From Anadara kagoshimensis (Eukaryota; Mollusca; Bivalvia; Arcoida; Arcidae): a DNA stretch of 64,000 nt. The stretch covers positions 14,045,234 to 14,109,233 of the forward strand of contig CM037870.1 in the NCBI GenBank assembly GCA_021292105.1, in the 5' to 3' direction. Each line of letters begins with the position of its first letter. Within the stretch, counting starts at the first letter, position 1. The position numbers and the translations under genes were made by a program. A model generated the notes under the pieces. That model was given only the letters and a program-made list of their open reading frames with translations. It did no database searches and had not been told where the DNA came from. Positions 55,980-64,000 of this stretch are shown here, one piece after another.

Positions 55980-57134
55980 CGAATGAATTTTGAAGTTCAG
56001 TTTCCATTCTCTGAGTCCCAAAGTACTTTTAAAGTGTCTAGAGTTATTTCCCCTGATAGATTATGCCGGTTCTTCAATTCATTGTCATTAATAACCGGTA
56101 CCCAAGTTGGCTAAGCTGGTTGGAACTAGTTACCACCAAATTTCTTATTGTCTATTCTTATTTTCATTCACAAAAAACCCATATCATTTTTCATGTTGAA
56201 ATGCTATTGAAATTATTCAACTCGAACACTTGAACAAAGATTTAACACAATCGAGTTATTAGTGTTTAGTAATCACAATCATTCCTTAAGTAAGATTTCC
56301 CTTTACTAAAAACAGCCAAAGTTTAAATTTGAATATTTTTTAAAAAGATTACTCTAATAATAAAAACCCTATATTTCATTGTTACTTAACCCCATATACA
56401 TGTATCTTAGAAGCTAGCCATTTCTATTTATTATAATAATTTATATATTTATTTATTTATTTATCTAATTTTATTTATTTATTTATTTATTTATTTATTT
56501 TATTTATTTATTTATTATTTATTTATTTATTGTAAAATAAAAAAATAAGGAACGTACTTTAATGTTTTGTAATAATTCGCCTCATGAGGGAAGGCACAGC
56601 TATGGCGGACAAATCATTCCGTGGTAGTCGGATATTATGATTTATGTATTGTCATTAAAATAAAATGAAACAGACATTTCTAGAGAGATTATAATAGAAA
56701 TAACTAGTAATGTACTTTTTTCAACTTTATAATAAGAAAAATTGTCAAGCTTAAAAAATTAAATAATAATGTACATTATAAATTACCATTTAATGATCTT
56801 CGTATGATAGTTCTGTCTGATTAGATGAAAAATTTCAATCAATCTAAGGATTGATTATAAGATTTAACCATTTTTCACATTGTGAAAATCTCAGCTCGAG
56901 GTAATTAATAAAAGCTGGAATTGTGTACGTGTTTCAAGTATTGGGTTCTTTTAAAATGCAGAGAAATGACAGAATTTTCGCTGATTTTACAATTTAATAA
57001 AACACAGTAATACAATTTTTATTGATTTATTAATCTATTAATTTATTTATTAACTTATTTTTTTTATTTTTACATTTCCCATCATATTTTTACATTAAAC
57101 AGTTATACAATTTTTATTTATTATTTATTTATTT

Positions 57135-57165
<31 letters not shown>

Positions 57166-57170
57166 TGCAT
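55937..57170. other. Gene-free interval with TTTA/AAAT runs
   Basis: AAAT run at 55937-55978; TTTA runs at 56443-56530 and 57115-57165. A MITE-like fragment (TTCCTTAAGTAAGATTTCCCTTTACT) lies near 56285. No gene is seen. Confidence 0.6.
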
Positions 57171-57770
57171 TTCCATCATATTTCCTTATAAGTTATGTAT
57201 AACAGGGATGAAGATTAGCAGGGACCCAGTAGCTCATAGCTACAAAAATCAGCCTGTGTCCTTAACGTTTACACATTTTAGCTATTTATTACTATTACAA
57301 CTTCAAGGACTGATTTTGAATGCATTATTTTAATAAAAATTCCAAATCAGCACATGGCATAACATTTTAGCTATTAATTACTGTTACAACTTCTAGCTAG
57401 GACCTTAACTCAAAACAGTAAAGCTTTATCCCTGTATAATTTGCCTATATTTAGCGAAATTTAGCAAAACCTGTGATAGCGCTAAATAGCGGCAGATGCG
57501 ACTTACAATTATAAAAATCTGAAATTTAAACCGATGTTCTTCATTAAAAATAAATTTATACAGTTCGAATCTCCTAAGTATGTCCCTCATCCAACGCATC
57601 AAATAAAATGAAAGTTCAGCATTAAAAACTGTCATTTTTGAAATATTGCCCAATATTGAAGTGGTTTATTTTAGAAATTATGTCAAGATCAGCTACAAGA
57701 AAGAGTTATCTCCCTTCCGTCGCTAAACGAGGAAGTGACATTTGTGTTGTGCAATGCATTACATAGTAAC

Positions 57771-57778
57771 TATAAATA
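57771..57778 (+). promoter_or_regulatory. Possible TATA box of the BIR gene
   Basis: TATAAATA lies 34 bases before the ATG at 57805. A start site about 30 bases on would fall only a few bases before that ATG, so either the 5' UTR is extremely short or the ATG at 59456 is the real start. Confidence 0.4.
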
Positions 57779-57804
57779 CACATTCACCTTATATAGTGAA
57801 AATT

Positions 57805-60655
57805 ATGGACAGGAAGATCAAACTATATGCAAGTAGAATTTTGGGTGAGTAACATGGAATTTCATCTCGGAAACTTTAATTTTTAAATATTTTGTTTCTT
57901 TCTAGTCACACAATATCCAAACATAGCCGTATATACTGTTTATATACATGTACATTTATATGACCTTTTTAAATTTCAAAATATTAATCCGTCATTGAAC
58001 ATAAATGACAGAGCCATTCAGTAATGTCTGGCGTTTTACTTCCGTTATCTAGGTACTGACAGACATAAAACTTCCTCTTCTTTGTTTTATTGGGGTTCGA
58101 TCCGTCTTTTTCATTGAAGATAAATAGCAGAGTCATTCAGTAATGTCCGGCGTTGTACTTTCGTTATCTAGTTACTGGCAGACATGTTATTCCCTCCCCC
58201 TTCTTTGATTTATTGGGGTTCGATTCCATTTCCTAGTTCATACAGTTGTATAGTTCCCTGAAGAACATATGACCAGACTAGTCTGTGTTGGATTTAGTGT
58301 TGATATGAATAACCTATCATATAGCCAAGCAACTTTGACCTATCTGCTTGACCTTTCATTAAGAATATTTATATCGGACGAAATCCACCCAATACATTGG
58401 TAGTGTAGGATTCGCAATTTATCAACGAACGGCGTTAGTTTTAGTGTATCTCCTTCTGTAGACGAAATAAGGACGTGTATATATATGCACTCGCCCACAA
58501 TAAATATTGTATACAAGGTCAAAAGAACAGGTCATTTTTTTCCATACTAAGAATCATATGATCAGGGCGCCATATTGACCACTCACTTTCGATTTACAAT
58601 GTACGCATCATAAATGAGACCACATTTCGTCGGAAGAAGAAATTTTTGTCCTAGAATAAGGTACATGTATTTTAAATACCTCACTTAAAACATCCAAATT
58701 CTAATAAATCCTTAAAGTCGCTTTTTAAATCTGAGATTTTATAATAATGTACAATTTCCAGTACGGTGTTTCCCCAAGTTAATGCGTAATTTTATATTAC
58801 TATCCACTGCGGTAGCTCAGTTGTTAGAGTGTTAGCTCCGTAAGTGGGGGTGGTGGGTTCGAACCCAGACCTGGTATGACCCAAGACCTGAAAGCACTCG
58901 GCATTACGAAATGAAAGTCACAGTTCTTTCGGATGGGGACTAAAAATAAACGTGGTACCGTGTGTCACGGTAGGCGTGGAGCGATAAAGATCCCTGATGT
59001 ATAATGCTAAAAGCAAAAATTCTGTACTTTCGCCTTTAGTTGCCGGCGACTCGATATAAGTAAAATATTCCTGTCTGGGGCGTTAAACACAATTACTCAA
59101 ATCAACTCCCCAAGTAAATGAGTAATTTTATAAGTCTCTTGATAACGAATAAACTTCATCAAAATGCATGCTACTGATACGTAAATACAATGTATTTTAT
59201 CGGTGGTGGTGGTGGTGGTGGTGGTGGGGGGGGGGGGGTAAATAATAGAGTGTTTCGTGCACAGAAATAAATTGGAATAGGGAGGGGGGGGGGCTTCCAG
59301 CCCTGGAATGCAACACTTTAGACTACCCATAATCACATCATACTTACTTTTCATAGTAGTTTAATTTTGTATGTATGAGTGTGTGAATGGTGTACTAATA
59401 ATTTTTGTAAAATATGTTAAAAATGAAATTTTTATTTTTTTTCTTAGAAATAAAAATGAAGAAAGAACACTATTTTTGTTGGTTTGGACGGTTCGGGAAT
59501 GTAACAGAATTTCTAACACATTTATCGACGGAAAGAAAGTACAACAATATCATGTTTTCAAGTTTGGGGTCATATTTAGCAGACATGTATAATAGAATAG
59601 TCCCTATTAACGGATTAAAAACTATGGAAAGTCGAAAATCAAAATCACAATTAAGTTGTGTTGTCAAGGAAAACAAAACCTTCAAGCATAAACGGAAGCA
59701 AATGAAAGCCATGGTGATACAGTTTCAGAACAAACTCATGCGAGCAATTCTGAAATCTGAACTTGAACTTCTGACTTCAAAATATTTGCCATATTATTTT
59801 AGTCAGATGGGTGAGGAGTATTACTTTGATATGGTTCTGGAAGAGTGCGGTTTCGAGTATGACGATGGCGAGGACAGAGTGTATATCGAATGGAATGATT
59901 TTAGAACGTGCGTTGAAAACGAACACTCCATAGATATAATGTTTCTAGAATACACAGATTTCCTGTTCAATAAAGCGTCTGGACTGACACTGACTTTTGA
60001 AGAAGACCAAGATGAAAGGGAGTTCATGGCAGACGACAGCCCGAGTCTAAAAAGATTTGGTGATTTATGCAGAATTATTTTAAAAAGACCAACTCAGGGG
60101 TATCATCTGATCTGCCGTGTCCATGGTGACAAACTAATGATTCCTCTACTGCGGACAGCCTTTATGGATAGTGTTGCAGTCTACGGGTTGTCCCTTTCGG
60201 TAGAAAAACAAAGCTTTAGTAATCTCGAATCTCGCTTCAAAACATTTAAAGATTATTTGACTTCATTTGATGCAAGTGACGAAGACACGTATATGAAATA
60301 CGCTGAAGCTGGGTTTCTTATGACCACAAGCTCAGAATTAGGGATGTGTTTCAAATGCGGAGGTCTTGTGATAATAGACGGAAAAGTGGACCCATGGTAC
60401 AAACATGCGAGCTGGCATCCTCGGTGTCGATATTTGAGGGAGCAGAAAGGTACAGAATTCATTAACGATGTACGGGCAGAGCTAAGAAGGACAATCGAGA
60501 GGTCAGATTCTTATGTACTGGAATTTAGAATTGATAAATTGATTAATAACGAAGTAGACGACTCGGATAGCGACGACAATTACGACGACGACGACGAATC
60601 TGACGTAGATTCCGCTTTAGAGAGTGGTATGGAAAGTGATTATTTTTCTGACTAA
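57805..60655 (+). CDS. BIR-domain (IAP-like) protein, two exons
   Basis: Exon 2 (59448-60655) is open after acceptor TTTTTTTTCTTAG. A fitting exon 1 is 57805-57844 (ATG, 13 codons, donor GTGAGT), joined in phase 1 without a stop, giving about 415 aa; starting instead at the ATG at 59456 gives 399. Residues about 275-352 form a BIR zinc domain: AEAGFL, then Cys314-x2-Cys317-x15-His333-x6-Cys340 with DPW before the His and W-x-PRC-x-YL after it. The usual spacing is x16, so one residue is missing. The first 270 residues match nothing I know. The C-terminus is an Asp/Glu/Ser-rich tail (about 385-415). There is no RING or CARD, so E3 ligase activity is not expected. BIR proteins are greatly expanded in bivalves and often bind caspases; binding here is inference. 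Confidence 0.82.
57995..58228. repeat. Tandem duplication of about 117 bp in intron 1 of the BIR gene
   Basis: CATTCAGTAATGTCYGGCGTT, CGTTATCTAGNTACTG and TTTATTGGGGTTCGAT appear in each of two units. Confidence 0.85.
58805..59107 (+). mobile_element. S1 SINE in intron 1 of the BIR gene
   Basis: Head CACTGCGGTAGCTCAGTTGT, B box GGTTCGAACCC, full body with a small deletion, end GCGTTAAACACAATTACTC. Same orientation as the gene. Confidence 0.88.
59203..59293 (+). repeat. (GGT)n and G-run tract
   Basis: About eight GGT repeats into a run of about 12 G, then a second G run at 59282-59291. Four or more G blocks could form a G-quadruplex in DNA or pre-mRNA, about 150 bases before the acceptor of exon 2. 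Confidence 0.8.
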
Positions 60656-60822
60656 GGCTATATAACACACACAGAGAGAGAGAGAAAGAGAGAACATACG
60701 TATATGAACATTTTAATGTGTACAGCTACGTCGAACAAAATCGTTTTCAAAAGATAGCCTTTGAATCGTTCGCTCTTACCATATTGCAATACAAATGAAA
60801 GAGAGAGAGAGAGAGATTTGTA

Positions 60823-60857
<35 letters not shown>

Positions 60858-61618
60858 TGATTAAATGTGAAATGTTAGGTTCAGTAACAGTTTACAGCTC
60901 TGCAAACTTGAATGTTTAATGTTCATATTTATGAGCACAATGCATTATATATTTTTAACTTCATGTTAACCACATCCGGTGGTGTTGAGAGAATAACAGT
61001 GAATAAGGTTCGCCGCTGTACCACCTGATTTCCAAGGAATGTCAAATGATATGTTTTCATTTCCAATGGAAACAATTTTTGCCTGCGTACAAATATTAAG
61101 GGATGTCACGTTGTACAGTGACAAATCCCATTGAATTGGATGGAAAAGGAATTGCAGTTCACTTATTGCAATGACAAAATTATTACTCGCATTTACAAAT
61201 TACCATGTTATCGTCAAGTTCCCTTTAAAAAATGAATAAATACCTTATCGAATAGTCCACAGTTATTGAAATGTTTGTGAATATTATGTGCAAAATTTAT
61301 GTGTGTACATTTCATATATCATTTTATTGCATCCAAATGAATTCCATCATTAAATACATTTCGTTTACAATGATATACTGTTATATACCAATTTTTGAAA
61401 ATTTCTATCATCGATTTTACACTAATCAAGCTTTGAACAAATGAGTCTCAAGGATTTAAAGTTCAGTTTAAAACATTTTTATCTAGTTACGATTTAATTT
61501 ATACATGTAATAATTGACAGTATTATTAAACGCAGATTTCACAAACTTACAGATGATTTAAAAATTTTTTTTTAAATAATTGTATTTAACTTATTAACGC
61601 TAATCTTACGAATTTTGC
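60656..61618 (+). other. 3' flank of the BIR gene
   Basis: Contains short GA tracts (60671-60694, 60799-60816), a T run of about 30 (60826-60856) and a possible polyadenylation signal AATAAA at 61235. No further coding sequence is seen. Confidence 0.5.
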
Positions 61619-61730
61619 AGTACAGACCTGTCGAAAGTTTAAACACTGAGCTAACATTAATTAGGTTGTCGAAGCTTGGCTGCCGAATACCTGACTTACT
61701 ATTAGCTAGTGACCAAAAAGCTGCAGATAT
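61619..61730. mobile_element. Family G end
   Basis: TACAGACCTGTCGAAAGTTT then AAACACTGAGCTAACATTAA. Only the left end is found; the S1 SINE follows at once, so the element is probably interrupted or truncated. Confidence 0.6.
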
Positions 61731-62078
61731 TGATTGATTGGTTGATTTATGGATGGATTAAATAAAGTTTTAATTCCCAGTCAAGATTATATCACTTATA
61801 TGGAGACGTCACTTGCTATGAATTTGAAAAATGTTTTACCTTTGTCGCGTGCTCAGGGCTATGTGCAGGGAGGGTTCTTCAACATGCCACACCTGCAATA
61901 ATACTGAGCATAGTTTTTTTAAGGTCTCTTTTGAAGGACCCCGTGTCTTTCATTTCTAAATGCCGAGTGTTCGGCGAAAGAACAATCGCTGTCTGTTTTC
62001 AAGTCGTTGCCAGACACGACCTGGATTCGAACCCACGACCTCCCACATACAGAGCTACCAATTGAGCTACTGTAGTTT
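61728..62078 (-). mobile_element. S1 SINE, GATT-tailed subfamily
   Basis: Short GATT tail (GATTGATTGGTTGATT), body with GGAGACGTCACTTGCTATG and TTTTACCTTTGTCGCGTGC, head at the right (CTACCAATTGAGCTACTGTAG reversed). Confidence 0.82.
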
Positions 62079-62600
62079 TAGTGCAAAGCAGCTACTTATA
62101 CTGAAACGTTATAGAGATTTTGAAAGAGAGACAAAAATAATTTGCCGATTCAGCATTAATTCGTTAGCAATTGGTAAACTTTGTGTAATGTGCCTCGTTC
62201 AAGTGAGCCCACAGAGCATTGTTTTATAATACTAGAAGAATACAGGCTCTTCTTTCAAGAAAATAGTGTATTGAAATTTTAAACAAAACATAAAACAATG
62301 GTACTGTCAATGTTTTTCGAAGTCAATGGTTGTGGGTTCGAACCTCACTCGGGGTATTTTCTGGAATTATTACCATCTCCTGCCTCTACTAGAGCTGTGT
62401 ATAAAACCATTACTGGAATATTTTTTACGGATGAGACTCAAAACTGAGGTCCCATGTCTCGGTACATGCTAAAGACACCTCTACAGAAATAGAATAGGGC
62501 ATCTGTGACCGCTACAGAGGACGCTTACAACTAAAAGCGTTTGAAACAGCTGACTGAGCAAAGGTAAAACACAAAACATCTTTAAAATAAATAACATATA
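62079..62600. other. No feature recognised
   Basis: Contains GTGGGTTCGAACCTCACTCG near 62331, a tRNA-like B box that may mark another SINE head, but no clear body follows. Confidence 0.4.
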
Positions 62601-62776
62601 CATGCGAAAGCTTGTTCGTGCCACTTTGTAATCTGATTTTTTTTTCTCAAATCGTACGTACGAATTAAAAAATCGTACATACGAATTTAAAAATCGTACC
62701 TACGAATTTAAAAATCGTACCTACGATTTGAGAAAAAAAAATAGATTACAAAGTGGCACGAACAAGCTTTCGTATG
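62601..62776. mobile_element. Hairpin element of 176 bp with internal tandem units
   Basis: Arms of about 65 bp: CATGCGAAAGCTTGTTCGTG, CCACTTTGTAATCTGATTTT, CTCAAATCGTAC and their inverses. Between them the word AAATCGTACNTACGAATTTA repeats four times, each itself nearly palindromic. Confidence 0.82.
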
Positions 62777-63018
62777 TACAGTTGCATGTCCCATTGTGAA
62801 AAAAAAAAACAAAAATGATTGTGCATAATTATATGATAATATATAGTGCGGTGTTGATCCCTAACTTAACCTAGAAGAAATAGGTTTTGGTGGCAAGTTA
62901 TAATAAAGTTTGTGCACAATATCAAATTGTTATACAAGGTTAAGATGCATTGTTTTTCCTTCATGCGTGATCGGAGACAAGATATAGATGTACATGTAAG
63001 TATGGCTTGTAGTATCAG

Positions 63019-63534
63019 GCTCCGGTTTCACAATCATTCCCTTTTAGCTTAGATTTTCCTTAACTTAAATCTTGCAAAATTTCAAATCTTTATAATTTTG
63101 TTAATTTTCATGATATCCGTGATTTTAAGGTGTCATTCTGAAGATAACTTCTAGATTTAAGTTTTGACAAAAACATTCAACAGTAGTTCCAAACAGAGAT
63201 TAGAAATATTTGCTAAATTTAAGTTAAAGAAAAAAACTTATCTAAGGAATGATGGTGAAACCGGGGCCAGGTCCCGGTTTCACCATCAATCCTTAGCTAA
63301 GATTTTCCTTAACTTAAATCATGCAAAATTTCAAATTTTTATAATTTTGTTAATTTTCAAGAATTTCAGGAATTTAAGATGTTAGTTTTAAGATCATCTC
63401 AAGCTTAAAACATTTGCATTTGGTTTTGACAAAAATATTCATCAATAGTTCCAAAAAGAGAATACCAAACTTTGCTAAATTTAAGTTAAGGAAAATCTTA
63501 TCTAAGGAATGATTGTAAAACCGGGGCCAGGACC
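63019..63534. mobile_element. Two palindromic MITE-like units in tandem
   Basis: Units 63019-63272 and 63273-63534. Each begins CCGGTTTCACNATCAATCCTT and CTTAGATTTTCCTTAACTTAAAT and ends with the inverse (ATTTAAGTTAAGGAAAATCT, GGAATGATGGTGAAACCGGG). They meet directly at GGGGCCAGGTCCCGG. Confidence 0.82.
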
Positions 63535-63604
63535 AGTACTAGTGCTCTTATTTAGGGTAGGGATGGGGAGGGTATAATGCGAGTAATTCGAGGTTGTGTG
63601 TTTG

Positions 63605-63770
63605 TTTTTTTATTTTATTTTACTTTATTTTACTTTATTTTACTTTATTTTATTTCATTTTATTTTATTTATTTCATTTCATTTCACTTTATTTTATTTT
63701 ATTTTATTTTATTTTATTTTATTTTATTTTATTTATTTTATTTTATTTTATTTATTTATTTATTTATTTG
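63605..63770. repeat. (TTTTA)n microsatellite
   Basis: Mostly perfect ATTTT/TTTTA pentamers ending in TTTA tetramers. The overlapping Phe/Tyr/Leu-rich ORFs are artefacts of this repeat. Confidence 0.92.
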
Positions 63771-64000
63771 AAAATCGAACTATTGTTTTGTCAAAGGAGA
63801 GGCTCCAAAAAATTTAATCGTCCTGTTATCTGTGCTTATACGTTGGACACAGACACAATTGGTAAGTGTATACGGCCTTAAATAATGTCTAGATAAGAGA
63901 AGAGGTTCTTTTTTTTAAATAAAATTAAAATGAATTAAATACAAAATTATTTTATTAAAAATACCATCATGCACAAAGCAATTCATTTTCTAGCATTTTA
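63771..64000. other. No feature recognised
   Basis: AT-rich sequence to the window end. A possible donor-like GGTAAGTG at 63860 follows a short open stretch (about 63772-63860), too little to call an exon. Confidence 0.3.

Noticed and set aside
63577-63881. Three overlapping Phe/Leu/Tyr-rich ORFs
   Set aside because: They are translations of the TTTTA repeat, open in all frames because the repeat has no stop on this strand.

Overview
The window looks like nuclear DNA from a mollusc, most likely a bivalve. It is AT-rich and intron-rich, has many GA/CT, TTTA and GATT microsatellites, and is crowded with short tRNA-derived SINEs of the kind common in bivalves (tRNA-like head with A and B boxes, conserved body, GATT tail in one subfamily). 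There are no prokaryotic operons, rRNA genes or CRISPR arrays. The species call is inference from repeat types and gene style.

Three genes can be supported. (1) At 13690-23957, minus strand, I assembled a 13-exon gene by hand. It has a TATA box, a signal-peptide exon, three small Pro/Tyr/Gly-rich exons, a 492-nt cysteine-rich exon with six C-x5-C-x5/6-C-x4-C modules, an EB/EGF-like exon, six tiny Pro/Gly/Tyr exons of 18-27 nt, and a last exon encoding a short Cys-containing tail and stop. Every intron is phase 1, every internal exon is a multiple of three, and the joined frame is 918 nt (305 aa) without a stop. This is the layout of a micro-exon gene: any internal exon could be skipped without a frameshift. 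The introns after the microexons carry CT-rich tracts at or near the 5' splice site. (2) At 1-4563, minus strand, is the 5' part of a related gene: signal-peptide exon, 12-nt and 21-nt microexons, and the start of a Cys-rich exon cut by the window edge. (3) At 57805-60655, plus strand, is a two-exon gene for a protein of about 415 aa with one BIR (IAP-type zinc) domain and an acidic tail.

The remainder is mobile and repetitive DNA. One retroelement family is present as more than twenty fragments of the 3' end of a reverse-transcriptase ORF plus its 3' tail; the longest, 32470-33425, retains the RT core in broken form. About a dozen copies of one SINE family and several of a second occur, some nested. 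Three decayed mariner-type transposase genes lie at 8.9-9.5, 51.6-52.2 and 52.9-54.0 kb. A 4.2-kb element with roughly 470-bp inverted arms (50928-55102) has split a SINE and itself holds two of the mariner remnants and a SINE. Several hairpin or MITE-like elements are present, as well as a 50-bp minisatellite of about 21 units inside the large gene, and several tandem duplications, the largest spanning about 33.5-41.7 kb.

Layout: 0-4.6 kb, partial secreted-protein gene; 4.6-13.6 kb, repeats; 13.7-24.0 kb, micro-exon secreted-protein gene; 24-57.7 kb, repeats and duplications with no convincing gene; 57.8-60.7 kb, BIR gene; 60.7-64 kb, repeats. The two secreted-protein genes share strand, signal peptide, phase-1 microexons and cysteine spacing, so they are probably a tandem paralogous pair. 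All coordinates for repeats are approximate to about 10-20 bases.
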